Positions 1-11,798 are shown, numbered from the stretch's first letter. The stretch: DNA of 64,000 nt from Ceratobasidium sp. AG-K (GCA_037039685.1 JAWNGF010000006.1:3038001-3102000), one strand, 5' to 3'. A program made the numbers and translations. The notes: generated from the letters alone by a model not told the origin.

Positions 1-202
1 TTGAGCTCCGAAGCCATTGAGAACCATACTATGTAGGGGATTGTGTTGATGGTCCGAACAACAAGCTTCACTACGCGTTAAGAAAGTCCTACTCTCCGCT
101 GTAAGTGCCGCTGTGAAGTGCCAGTTGTGGATAAGACTTGGTGCTCAACCACCAAGCCGGAGGGTCCATCACAGTGCATCACGTGCTCGTTCTTTCGTCT
201 AT

Positions 203-796
203 TTACTCTACTGCGCCACACCATGCCCACCAAGGAAGTACGTCGATTCCAGTCCCGAGCGTCACTTCGGCAACGTTCGAAGTGCATCTATCCTTTGTTC
301 TAGCTGGCTTCGACGCTCGGGACAAACTATCTTCTCCATTATCGATGTGAGCTTTCTGTAATTCATGCAACCTACCGGACAAGAAATGAGACAGAGCTAA
401 TGGCAGATACGAAATTAACGCCTGTGGGAAATTGGTTCTTTGTTCTGTTTGAAGTAGGTTCCAAGTCATGCAGATTTCTCCGGGCGAGGCACTACTCCTC
501 TCAACACGGACTGAGGGAGGCGCTATTTGGGCAATTGTAGGGTTAGGAGGATACGTATAATCACTGTGCTCTGACCCCCTACTTACCGTCGTCGTTTCAA
601 CAATACTCATTCCTCCCAGCAACCGAGCAGATTGTTCAGACATTTCCAAATACGCCAGAGTGATTAGCACTGCCACCATCAACTCCAGGAAGTGCACGTT
701 CCAAGCGAACTGGACCCTGATTACGATGGTGACTAAGCCATAGTCTTCCACGTCTGGCCAGCCACGTCGACAACCACCATGTCCGCCCAAATCCAA
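203..796 (-). CDS. hypothetical protein, unrecognised
   Basis: An open frame of 197 codons on the minus strand, with no family I recognise. It has a short hydrophobic stretch around residues 35-55 and is otherwise polar. No convincing intron pattern or conserved motif is visible, and the surrounding 2 kb is repeat-rich. It could be a chance frame or a relic of an accessory gene. Confidence 0.2.
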   Translation of the reverse strand: MDLGGHGGCRRGWPDVEDYGLVTIVIRVQFAWNVHFLELMVAVLITLAYLEMSEQSARLLGGMSIVETTTVSRGSEHSDYTYPPNPTIAQIAPPSVRVERSSASPGEICMTWNLLQTEQRTNFPQALISYLPLALSHFLSGRLHELQKAHIDNGEDSLSRASKPARTKDRCTSNVAEVTLGTGIDVLPWWAWCGAVE

Positions 797-1087
797 ACGC
801 TAATAGAAGGAAAAATTGTAGGGGCTGAGAATTTTAATTTGGGGGGAAAATACTAAAGTACCAACTGGTAGGACTTTGAAGGGCAGAATCTGGTTGAGAC
901 AACTATGCGATATGTGCTCGTAGGGGCAACGGTGAGTCGCGTTCCTCTGGCCTGAACACGGGAATTAACTCAACTCTCTTCCAATAGGCACTTTCTTTTG
1001 TGGTGGGGTACTCAACTCAGTCACTTCAAGCTTGTTTTGGTACTTTCGGCCTATCCGTAGTGGCCGTGATGCTGGTATGTTCATTCC

Positions 1088-1507
1088 GACGCTGATAACC
1101 ATCACGATTTGACGTATTTACAAGGCATTCGTTCCTCCGTGGCCGTTCTTGAACCGCCACCCTCCTAAATGGAGGAAAATTCAGGGAAAAGGGGAGTAAC
1201 ACCTCAACCATCATGAACGTAGAGTGTTACTACGTCTACGTCCAGCTTTTGCGCCGTTGGTACGGGCTTTGTGTAGTCAATAGATATGACCCTATTATTA
1301 TTCGTCTCAAACCGCCTCACTGCTTCTCAAAGCTGGCATATGTCTTCGTTTGTGACCCGTCTATGGCCGGTCACAAATCGAATTCCGTCTTACACCATTA
1401 CTAAGTAGCCAGAAACTGTGCTGATAGTCACTACTCCAGTGGATCTTGACGTTTTCGCGTCCAATGCTGAACTACAAAAAACTATGAGCCTAAATGGACT
1501 CAAACGA
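1088..1507. repeat. copy 1 of a ~420-bp dispersed direct repeat
   Basis: This block matches 7978-8391 in the same orientation, by eye at roughly 85-90 percent with small indels. Both copies start at a CGACGCTG motif and end shortly after TGAACTACAAAAA. Both contain the same open frame fragment on the minus strand (key residues PPFRR, QERPRRNE, NTSNRDGYQRR), which belongs to no family I recognise. It is probably part of an unclassified mobile element or of a duplicated segment; no terminal repeats or target duplications were recognised. Confidence 0.7.
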
Positions 1508-1745
1508 GCAGGGGGCAAGGGAAAGCGACCAACCAAAAGAAGGAAATGAGTGAGTACATTGACGGGGATGATAGGTGGCTGGGTGCCACCTAGGAGGGCG
1601 AGTGTAACAGATGCGTTACGGCTTACAAGAGGTTGTGGAGGAGCCACGTGCGGTGTGGCTGTAGGATTCCTTGTATGCCCGTGCATTGGCTCCTTAAGCA
1701 AATCTGATGGATCTCCCTTGGTCTCGTAAGCACCAAATTTCTTAT

Positions 1746-1836
1746 GCGTGCTCGCTTGGATAAAGGAGCACGCAGGAGCACCCAAGTGGCTGTGCCATCG
1801 GTGCTCGTAGGTGCTCCTTTATCCAAGCGAGCACGC
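1746..1836. repeat. perfect 26-bp inverted repeat (hairpin)
   Basis: The left arm 1746-1771 and the right arm 1811-1836 are exact reverse complements over 26 bases, separated by a 39-base loop. Each arm also lies in a copy of the direct motif GAGCACGCAGGAGCA (ending at 1780 and 1843). The structure could fold into a stable hairpin in DNA or RNA. It lies in a gene-poor stretch, so it is more likely the remains of a small inverted-repeat element than a terminator. Confidence 0.8.
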
Positions 1837-2440
1837 AGGAGCAAATCGGCGCTTGTTAGCACCGGAGGATTTTGGTGACGCCGGTGTCCTTTAAAGGACC
1901 TGGTTCCCCTTCTGCTCCCCTGTCCTTGTTCTTATCCATAATATCGACTGTGTTAAGGCTTGTCATTGACTGCAACTACGTTGCATAGACTAACTAAGAT
2001 ACATCGGTAATACAAGAACCCAACAGTTCGGGATCGCTTTGAGATCGCAGAGGCCAATGGCGTAAACCTCGATGAACCACTCCTCCTCGACCTACTCAGC
2101 AATGACCCAGTTCCTAATCCATTCAGTTACTCTGTGGGGTTTGACCCACATCAAAAGGTATGACGCTCGTCCCGAAAACCAAAAGTTATCATGGGCCAAT
2201 CGGTCGGAAACCTATGATTGTTTTGGTGTAGAGTGTACATGAGACAAAGTAAACAGGGGTCGGCAATTGTTTGTCTGTGTGGTCGCCCGGGTGCACTTCC
2301 CTGCAGATCATTTACATCCGGTCATGTGACCGGTGCTAGTCTGGCCAATCAACCATCAAACCGCCGCGGGGACGGTCTCTCAGACGCCTAGTGTCTTATC
2401 CAACGGAGCTCCGAAGGAACTAACTTGCATTGTCGGGTTT

Positions 2441-5400
2441 ATGGCTCCCAGCGACTCTGAAACTCAATACCCAGGCTCCACTGCTCCCTCCGGCTCACGT
2501 CTTCCACAACCTTCAGATTCCCTGCGGCTGTATGATGCAGCCGGCATTTCCTCGAAACTCGAGTCTGATCATACGCCAAATATCACTGCGCCTTCAGATC
2601 ATATTCCCGAACGTGAAGATGCAAGCGGCAGTGGTAGGCGAAAGACTGACAAGTCGCGCGCAGAACGCAGGTTGGATCGGCGAGAACGCCGAAGCGCATT
2701 GTAAGTGAAAATAGATTACCTGGGATGAAGATCGATAACTAACTGGCGCTTCTTCTCTCGACGATGACGTTCTTCATCATATTGTCGCCTTAACCGTATG
2801 TTCGGGTTGCTGCTGGCCACTTGGGTCGCCGTCTCGCACTGCCACGGCGCGCGTCAAATGTGAGCCAGAGACTTGGATTCCGCCAAATTACTGACTATTT
2901 TTGTCTGCCCATTTTGCCACGTGGTTAAACTTCTTGCACTACTACGCCGCTTGCATATGACTTACTTGGCCTCATTTGCCTTTCACTTCGGTATTTACCT
3001 CCTGGCGGGCATGGTGTGGCCCTCGTCGCCATAACTGACTCATTGGAACATGGCTCGCTTGCACCCAAATCTGCACATCGTTCTCACCGCAATTTTGTAT
3101 CGATTCTTTCGCCGTCGCCGCCACTGCACTGATCCGCGGTTCACTTTGGATAGAATGTGGCGACTAAACAATATACGCAGGAGGCGGTCACGTGTGTGCC
3201 AGGCATGCAGGAGGCACAAAGTTCGTATTTCATCGTACCTTCTACTTTTTGCATTGATTTACTTCGTGTTGAAATCCGCGGTGGCCAAAATAGTTAAGGT
3301 GTACATTCGAAGAGGGCCAAAGTAATTGCTCACAGTGTCAAGCGAGGGATAAGACTTGCATCGTGGATGGGTGTGTCCGTAGTTTAGACGCTTGCAGTAC
3401 TTCGCTAATCACATACTGACCAGTCCAAATAAGGACCGAGGAAACGAGGCCGCTGCCAGCGGTAGTTCGACAAGCTCACGTACAAGAGAGGTGAGTTAAT
3501 GATATTTATCTCGCTTTGTCTGTTTGCATGGGATATCATGCATCTTTTAATGCACGGGAATCGTATTTATGTACTTAAGCGTTCTGACGCTCTTGCACCG
3601 GAGAAGCCTTCTCGACGCAACTCAGATGCGATGCGGCTGCCGAGCGCCTCTCCAGTCAGCAGCGACCAATTCACTTCAGGCAGCAGATCCGGCAGCCCGA
3701 ATACCTTGCAAGTAGCCCTAAATCACGTTAAACCGATTACAACCTCATTAACAGAATGCGCAGTTGGAGCGGAGATGATGCTGGCAGGAGTGATATTCAA
3801 CTACAAGGGGATTTACGGTATCCGACTGCATACTATACCTCTCCGCACGCCGCGGCTCCATACATCAACTGGCCGTGGGCTTTGACCAACTCCCCTTCAT
3901 CCAACCACTCTTTGGATCACTTACCTTCGCCGGATATGCTTCCGATCAACCAGAGTCTTAGTCTATCGGATCATCCTCACGCTATGCCACAGGCAACAAT
4001 TGTTAATAGCTCAATGGTGCGATATCCTTTCACGAATTAGTAGCCCTCGACTTATATTACCTATCAGTCGTCGACCGAAATCGTTAATGCCTTGAAAGAG
4101 CACGGCTGTGAAGACCTCACCCTCCAGCTAAATCTCGAATCCTGTGGCTCCTTCGCCATATCGAATGGTGGATCAGGCGATGTATACTCGGGCCAACTCA
4201 ACAATGGTGCTCGCGTAGCGATCAAAGTGTTCAGACTCCATGTAGTTCACGGCCAAAGTGGGAAACACTTGAAGGTAAGTTATTAGATCGCGTCTTAGGC
4301 AAAGCACTGAGCCATCCCAGCATGCTGCAAAGGAGTTGCACACGTGGTCCAAATGTCGACATCCCAACGTCCTTAGACTGCTTGGACTGGTTGAATTTCG
4401 GGGGCAGATTGGCATGGTTTCCCCGTGGATGGATCAGGGGGATCTTCGCGCATACATCCACCGACAGCCAAAAGTTGACCGTTACTGGTTGGTACGTGTT
4501 GAGGCTTCTACCTTTGACTTGTTTTTGAACTGTTTCTTAGTGCGTCGAAATATGTAACGCCTTAGCATATCTTCATGATATTGGCATCGTACGTCCTAAT
4601 TCTCATCGTGTGTTACTATTTACGAACCTAAAATTCAGATACATGGAGACCTCAAAGGGGTACGTTGCCTCGCATTCACTTAGACTACCAAGTTTCGCGG
4701 GAGTAACTAGCGCCTAGGCCAACGTGCTTATATCAAATGATGGGATCCCACTACTCACGGACTTCGGTAATTCCATACTGAGCGACCAGTCCATACAATT
4801 CACGAAAACCGCGGCCAGATCGAATCTATCTCTTCGTTGGACGGTACGTACCATAGTCCCGTGTTTTCGTAACCAAAATATCTAAACCTGGCCTAGGCAC
4901 CCGAAGTATTGAACGGATTAGTTACATTCAGCTATCCAGCTGATATTTTTTCTCTTGGAATGGTGAGGGCTACCGTCAATTCATGCTGCTATAGACTCTT
5001 ATTACCAGACTGTGTGACTACGACAGACTCTATTGGCAAGTTTAGTCTCACAGATGAGTGATCCATGCACTCATGATATCGATCTGGAATAGGAAACTAT
5101 CACTGGTAAAGTTCCTTACCACGAACTCGAGCGAGACGTTGCGGTTATCACGGCGATATCAGTCAGAAACGTTATCCCTTCTCGTCCCGAGCTATGCATA
5201 CCTAGACAGAGCCCGGACCACGACGCGCTCTGGAATCTCCTTACGTACTGTTGGTGGTACGATCCTGAGGGCCGGCCTAACGCTGTTCAAGTCCGCAATC
5301 AGGTTAGCTGATTCATGAATTCGATGTCCTTTTATGTATCGCCACTTATAGTCGATTACATTACTAAACCACAGATACAATTGCTCCAACCAGCCCTTTC

Positions 5401-5449
5401 ATTCCAAGCGGCAAGCTTAATCCAACAGACGGCTGATGACCAGTCATGA
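2441..5449 (+). CDS. Zn2Cys6 zinc-cluster / TKL protein kinase fusion
   Basis: Multi-exon gene. Exon 1 (2441-2703) encodes a polar N-terminus rich in Arg near its end. After a long intron the next exon gives CQACRRHKVR, and the following exon gives C-x8-CSQC-x6-C, together a classic Zn2Cys6 cluster. A Ser/Pro-rich linker follows, then a TKL kinase domain: glycine loop GGSGDVYSG (about 4173), VAIK lysine, AAKELHTW helix-C Glu, HGDLKG catalytic loop, ANVLIS, DFG, APEVL, and a C-lobe ending near WYDPEGRPNAVQV. All key catalytic residues are present. The TAG TAG at 4038-4043 lies inside a 51-nt GT-AG intron (4015-4065), and the second kinase at 8593-10092 has an intron at the same point (both exons end in SSM). 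Two other splice sites (about 3230 and 3708) look one base short. A DNA-binding kinase is inferred; the join rests on splice logic, not on transcript data. Confidence 0.7.
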
Positions 5450-6344
5450 CTGGGCACCGACGTGTGTGCGGTCGTAGGTTGCGGTACGATCCTGTGACTT
5501 GCTGCTCACACCAAAGCCGGAGGGGCCTGCGTTGCATGATTGTCTGCCGGGGGACGAGCAAGCAGGGGGGTCTTTCTGGTACATCATCGCTGTTGATTTG
5601 TTCTTTTGCTTGCAACTCTTTGTGAAGAACCGGAGTTCATGCGCCGAGCTAGGGTCATGCGAGCGAGTTTTGTGCCAACCCAGAAATGGACCGATTTGCT
5701 GAACATGTGTATATTACGCCCGGCATCTCAGAATACACGTCAGGAACCCCAACATGGGCTCCGAAGAACCAAACCTTTATCCAACCAGTCCGGAGGGCGG
5801 CCTACCTTGTACCCGTAGTATCACGCGATTTAGTGGCACTGCATGCCCGCGCCCGCACTTGTGTCACATTGGACCCCCTTGGTTCGCTGACCAAACCCAG
5901 CGTATTTTATCAAGTGATTTGTTTTGCTCGGCCCTCCTGCCTATATAAGTTGGATAGTTTGTGTCGGATTTTTGTTAGTCTCCAACTCGGGGCTCGCATC
6001 GCCATATCTGCTATAATATAACACACGGAGCCGAGCCGAGCCGAGAGTAGGACTAGAGGGACGTCGGGCAGCTGACCAATCTAACTGAGAGACAAAGTTA
6101 CACAAACAAAAGGTACCGTAATACAATTGTCAAATTACTTAGTAGGGAAGTAAACGATTTATAAGTGAATACATAACTAGGTTAACAACAGAGCCAAAAC
6201 TGACAAGAGATAGAGTGTTTTCAAAGCATTATTATAATGGGATAAGACAACACAACCTGCAAACCTAGGCACGCGTCAATACGCGATTAATAAATACTGG
6301 GCCCGCCAGTGGGCCTCTCCCCATTTGACAAAGCCGGTTCAACC
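5450..6344. other. intergenic stretch, nothing recognised
   Basis: Only short overlapping frames are seen between the kinase fusion and the kinase fragment on the opposite strand. Nothing here has a recognisable motif. A short GAGCC tandem lies near 6027-6046. Confidence 0.4.
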
Positions 6345-6640
6345 TCACAGGTGCCAGTAACTACGCGCATCTAAAGCTCGAGATATTGTCGCTATCATTA
6401 TCGTCACGAATTCATAGAAACATTTGGTGCTTAGTATGTCACGAGCTCCTGCAGCTATTGGCCGTTCTTCGAGTTCATGTTGCCAGCACCGAATAAATAG
6501 ATCCCACAACCCATCGTGGCATTGGCTCTGAGTAGGTATATGCAACTCAGGGCGAACTGGAACTTTCTTTGAGATGATTGACGTGATGACTGCGGCATCA
6601 TGATATAGGTTATGATATGGGACGGCCGTCAGTCAAAAGC
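6345..6640 (-). pseudogene. TKL kinase C-lobe fragment
   Basis: The minus strand reads PYHN, then VPVRPELHIP, then DGLWDLFIRCWQ and ERPIAAGARDIL, the characteristic end of the TKL kinase domain seen in the other kinases of this window. No glycine loop, catalytic loop or DFG was found upstream (6640-7300), so only the last ~90 codons remain. It is a truncated relic of a kinase gene of the same family. Confidence 0.65.
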
Positions 6641-7319
6641 GACGGGAGTAATTAGCGCTAATCGGCACTGTTTCACGCGTTAGTGCAAACGTCTACCCCC
6701 TTGGTAATTAGGACACACCAGCAAATTCAGACCGCTTCAAGCTAACTAAGTCAAACTACTCCCCTGCATTTTGAATTCACACATCAGACTCCGAATAGGA
6801 CTATTGGTATGTTTTACATCGCGAACTTGGGTGCCGTCTGGTCGTACTTTGTCAGAAAGCTAGGAGATTATCAGGAACGTCAAGAAATTACCAGGCCTTG
6901 GCATGCCCTTGTAAATTACTCGTACCTCCTGCTGCAATTTCGCAGTGACTGGCAAGGCATGGTAAAGTAGTGCCAGTCATTGTCTGATTTCCTCATGACT
7001 ACTCCTAATTATACTACGTTTGCGGGAAAAATGACATAAACCCAAATACCAATTCCAGGCACCTTTTCCAACCAGTTGTTTGCTCTTCGAGGATTGCGGA
7101 ATTATATGTAATATTTATAAGGCTACTATAATACACATGCACAAGTCTGTGAAAACAAGAAGAGAAAACAGTCAGTACAATCAGTGAACGCATCCACAAC
7201 ACAAGAGTTAGCTTCTGTAAAAGCTTTGTTACTTACAAATTCATGCTCTGGGAAGGTTTCAGCGCCCACTGATGGTGTCCTAGCAATCGACATTGTCCGA
7301 CTCGTGTTTGGTGGGCAAA

Positions 7320-7720
7320 ATTAGTGTGAATCAAGGACGGAAGCAGAGCCAGAAGCTCTGGCACTTTCCAGCGCTCGACCATGTCCCATTTCTTCTGTCG
7401 TCGTTCACTTTATTCGTAAGGATGTCCAGTGCGACCGGTTAATAATGAATGACACCACTCTTTCGCAAGAATACTAATAAATGCAGTGGCAATGCTGAGG
7501 CTCAGAGACAGGTACCAAAGGTTATTGATCCATACAACAGTGCCAGTTGGCTTGAATCCAGAGTCACCTCTCATCAGTGGAGGCGTGATGTTAGACAAGG
7601 GTGGTGTGGTATTTACGGCGTCCATAAGGTCTGAGATATTACGAGCAGTGTTTGTGCTGAGGCATCGGCTGGGTCCTACTGAAGCTTTTTCGGGCTCTCA
7701 ATCAAAACCCTGAAATATGT
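7320..7720 (-). pseudogene. DUF6535 membrane protein relic
   Basis: The minus strand encodes a segment closely matching the N-terminal part of the DUF6535 gene at 34308: LIESPKKLQ, AQTLLVISQT, a hydrophobic WINNLWYLSLSLSIATAF helix, ILAKEWCHSLLTGRTG and RWKVPELLALLPSLIHT. Two in-frame stops interrupt it (7676-7678 and 7410-7412), where the intact gene has Gln or Gly-Gln. No other exons of the family were found nearby. It is a decayed partial copy. Confidence 0.75.
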
Positions 7721-7977
7721 AGATTTGTATCAGTGTTTACGTGCTTGGAAATGATACGAAATTGTCCTACGCAGCTGATATCGCAGAGAAGAGGGCCGCC
7801 TAATTGGATGCTAATGTCATGGTACAGCATTGAGTACATATCCACCATACTTACGAATGCTTAGGCTGTATTGGTTCTTGATCGGTGTACGCATAATCAG
7901 AGCACTCACTTAAGATCATATCTATCGAACTGGAAATCCGCAGGAGCCACGTTGGTAACCATACAATTTTGGAGACG

Positions 7978-8391
7978 ACGCTGGTAACCATCACGGTTTG
8001 ACGTATTTACAAGGTATTCGTTCCTCCGTGGCCGTTCTTGAACCACCACCCTCCTAAATGGAGGAAATCTCAGGGAAAAGGGGGGTAACACCACAACTAT
8101 CATGAATATACGGAGCCACTATGCCTAGTTTTTGCGCCGTTGGTACGGACTTGGTGTAATCAACACCTATGATCGTATTATTATTCCTCTCTAATCGCCT
8201 CACTGCTTCTCAATGATGGCGTATGTCTTCGTTTGTGGCTCGTCTATGGCTGGTCACAAACCGATTCCCGTCTCATACCATTACTAAGTAGCCAGGAACC
8301 GTGTTGATAGTCACGGCTCCAGTGGACGTTGACATTTTCGCGTCCAATGCTGAACTACAAAAAGACTTCGAGCCCAAATGGGCTCAAACGA
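7978..8391. repeat. copy 2 of the ~420-bp dispersed direct repeat
   Basis: Same orientation and content as the copy at 1088-1507. Small differences are spread along its length, as expected for an old duplication. It sits between the DUF6535 relic and the second TKL kinase. Confidence 0.7.
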
Positions 8392-8592
8392 CCGTGTGCT
8401 CTAGAGCGAGTCGGGGTTGTCCGCGCAGCACATTTTTACTTGATGAATTCAAGTCATGTTCTAATTCACCCGTTCTCTTGTCGAGCCCTCTAGTGTACCC
8501 TGACCTTTTCAACGACATACGCCGAAGCACTTTACAGCCAGGTGACAAACATAACACACTCTGCAGTAACCAACAAATCCCACCTCAGGTTA

Positions 8593-10092
8593 TCATATCA
8601 AACCTTGAGGTGTGATTCCCTTGATCTATGGTTGTCAAGTCATTGCGGTATGCCACATTTAAGAACGTCACCCACCTCGTCTCGAATTTCGGCAGCCCTT
8701 GGCCTGTCGTCCGGTTGGTATGACCAGCACCTCGTGAGCAATGACCAGAGACTGTCCCCTTGGGCACTCTTCTGGGGTATATGCGTCTCAGGTCGCTTAG
8801 GCATCTTCCTCAGTATCCCAATTGCCATGATAACGGCTAAATCTTGTTCGAGTTCGTGGTATGGGATATTCCCGGTAATTGTTTCCTAGCGATCAAAGAG
8901 TTTGAGCGAAGACGTGAATGAACCAGGCATTGTAACCTACAAGCAAGGTCTGGAATCGTGCATAAATTGAGTGATTAGCTAAGGCGGAAGGGTGTCACCC
9001 ACCATGCCAAGTGCGAATACGTCCGCCGAGTAGCTGTGTTTCCCTCCATTGAATATCTCAGGCGCCTGACTTCTGCGTTAATTTCGATAAAAGTACAAAA
9101 AAATATCTCTCACCGTCCATCGTGGCGAGAGGCTTGTTTCCGAGTTTGTTTTGGTGTATTGCATAGAACAGTCACGAAGGGCCGAGTTGCCGAAGTCAGT
9201 GAGCTTGGGGATCCCTGTGTCGCTTAATAGAACATTGGCCTGTGGGTACAGATACCAAACGAAGGAAAATTGAACATGCAAGGGTCGCGACAGAGGACTG
9301 ACGTACGCCTTTCAGATCCCCATGCACCTATAATGTGTTGATTGGCACAAATATGACCGCCGTTCAAGAATTATGACTCACAATGCTCGCTCCATGTAAA
9401 TATGCAAGGCCATCGGAAATACCATAACACTGCAAAAGTGTTTCAAAGACGGTTGAGGAATGCAAAGCGGTAAACTATTACCAGTTCGCAACGATTGGTA
9501 TCCGGGTAAGTAGCGAGATAGAGCCGGACACTACCGCTCGGCATCCACGGTGAGACCATCCCAATTCGTCCTCGGAAGTCGACGAGTCCGAGCAATTCAA
9601 GGACATTCAGATGTCGACATTTCGACCAGGTATGTAGCTCTCTGGCCGCATGCTTTCGAGAACCAAGTCAGGTTTACATCCCACAGATAAATTGGCACTC
9701 ACCTTCAGTTGCTTTCCACTCTCGTCAGATGATGAGAGTAGCCTTAGAGCTTTAATGGCCACCAACGTGCCGTCTTTCAGTTTACCAGAGTGGATATCGC
9801 TAAACCCTCCTTGTGATATGGCCCATTCGCTGCAGGAATGGTGGTCAAGGATATCGGTGAGGTCAACGCAGCCATGATCCCCAAGGACTACCTTGACTTC
9901 GCTGACTGTCTATATGCTTTTGTCAACCGCTAATTCCCTGATTCTTATGAGCATAGTGACTTACCATGGAGCTGGTCACAATGACGCTTGTAGTAGCCTT
10001 GGAAGCTTCCTGCGGGAGCGATAAAGCTGACCTAGGTGAAGATAGGTACAACGCTTCCTCGTCTGTGCCCTTGATTCCATCAAACGTTGAAT
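8593..10092 (-). CDS. TKL-type protein kinase (N-terminus unresolved)
   Basis: Spliced minus-strand exons give a full kinase domain: GGFSDIHSG glycine loop, VAIK lysine, ELHTWSKCRH helix C, HGDLKG catalytic loop, ANVLLSDTG, DFG, APEIF, then the C-lobe with NIPYHELEQD and DSLWSLLTRCWSYQPDDRP, ending in IKGITPQGLI and a stop at 8593. All catalytic residues are kept. Intron positions match those of the kinase fusion at 2441-5449. Upstream exons encode a Ser/Ala-rich segment ending in TSSM, spliced to TVSEV at the conserved intron. No start codon is clear; exons may continue past 10092 into the unrecognised frames at 10110-10330. It is likely a cytosolic Ser/Thr kinase; its substrate is unknown. 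Confidence 0.7.
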
Positions 10093-10109
10093 AAAGGGTC
10101 AGCGTACGC

Positions 10110-11619
10110 GGAAGTAACGCTCAACAATGCTATGCTCCCACCAATATATCTTCTGACGAGGCATATCCACCCAATGATTGTACCAACGGAGATCTGCGAG
10201 AACGATCTGAGGGCGGATAGTCGGAAGCTGATCGTGGGGAACTACGAATACCAAGTCGCCGTCTAGCAAGACGTGAGTACCATAATTTTGATTTGAGTAT
10301 GTACGCTATAAAAGGGCTGGTGTTGAAACTCACTTTTTCTGCGCGGGATAAAGCGAGTTTCTAACACTGGCAGTATTCGCGTATGTAATTGAACGAGCAG
10401 GGTGCAGCCAAGTGAGAATCACGACATGTTGGTAAATGGGCGTTACCAGCGATGTATGTGTATGTGCACATAAACCAATATTACAGTAATCAAACCCGCC
10501 GAAATATCGTCGATTAGTGTTCCTAGTTCACTATCAATGGTAAAATATACTTACAAAGGTGGTTGAGATTTATTCTCTTCATGCGTGCTCCAATGTCCGC
10601 AATTGCTTGATCGGGAGCTCAACGAGGGCGAAGCCGACAAATTACCGCGAGTCCGCTTTATAAGGCCGGCAGGTAATTCACTATCCACGTTGATCATGGG
10701 GAAAGCAGGTGAACCAAACTCAAGTGAGGAACTGACACTCCCGGGCCCCAGAGCGTTGTCGACCTCGTTCAAGCTTTCCGTAGATGATATGGCCGAATGT
10801 GCAATCCAACCTGTCCGTCGAATGGACGTCAAACTCAAGGAACGATTTGCATTTGATTGGTTGCTCCGTTCCAAGGCGCAAGAAGAACGACGGCTATCAG
10901 AGGAGCTCGTTGTATTGCTGCGAGTACGTTTGGTGCAACGAGTGGGAGACTGAATTTCAAGGCCAATAGGCGGGAGATCGAGTGACCGAATGGGTGAGGG
11001 AATCAGTGATAGCATGGGCGAGCCAGAGGATGAGAGACTCATTGAGCAATCAAGCGGGGGGGAGGGTGAGTTGAAACGACAGGAGATAGGACTGTAACCA
11101 CGCTCCGAGGCATTGGACATTACCGAGGGCGATGGTGACCGTGAGACTCCCATTAGTCCGCCACTTGAGGCTGACGGAATGGGTAAATGACCAGAACCGG
11201 CAGCGATCCACTCTGACTGTCCCGAGTGAGAAGAACTCCAAGACCTTTCGGACATTGACATCTAATCGTAACCACGGGTAAATATCATTGATCATTTATA
11301 TGCCTAGGAATGACCTGACCTCAGATGCGATCTCGTTGCGGAATGTTTCTTCGACACTAGCGGGGGGAGAAAGAGAGATGGAGCTTACACTAGCACAGGA
11401 GCTCAACGAACGTATGGAGGATAACTTCGCGGATTTGGGGCTAAACGCCTCAGACAAAACCGGGATACCGGATGGCCAACTGACTGGTGCTGGTCCAGTT
11501 GGGTCATCAATCTGGACATGATTAGTGGAATATAACAGGGGTAGCAATAGGGTATTCCGACATACATATTTCTCAAAAGAGGCGAGAACCTTGGGATCGC
11601 TCGCAAATTTTTGCAACAT
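10110..11619 (-). CDS. unrecognised multi-exon gene with Ser-rich segment
   Basis: Minus-strand frames that splice plausibly: an exon containing LQKFASDPKVLASFEKY, a 54-nt intron, an exon with a Ser-rich tract, then by an intron ending in TTAG before MSMSERSW a long Ser/Pro-rich exon (11231-10555). A last exon near 10278-10110 is rich in Trp/Tyr (LRWYNHWVDMPRQKIYWWE). The first exon faintly resembles an RGS-domain helix, but this is too weak to name. It lies directly upstream of the TKL kinase on the same strand and could be its N-terminal part. Exon limits are estimates. Confidence 0.35.
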
Positions 11620-11798
11620 ATTACGTTTTCTGCATTTGGTGTCGGCGTGAGCTCAAGGGCGGATATTGGTTAGCTAGCTCACTCTGCGCCCCATACCATC
11701 CTCAACCCCTCATCGACACAAGTCCTTCCTGCAGATCTACAGTGAAAACACTCGTCTTGGCCAGTTTGAAAAAGGCATAGCATCTGTATTCGTACGCA

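Noticed and set aside
4038..4043. TAG TAG as the end of a separate zinc-cluster gene
   Set aside because: The stops lie inside a 51-nt GT-AG intron whose position matches the SSM junction of the second kinase, so a gene boundary here is not the best reading.
5450..6125. Several overlapping short open frames as a gene
   Set aside because: No family motif, no consistent frame and no convincing splice pattern.
11550..11640. RGS domain in the frame with LQKFASDPKVLASFEKY
   Set aside because: Only one helix-like segment matches; the sequence after the intron does not continue the RGS pattern.
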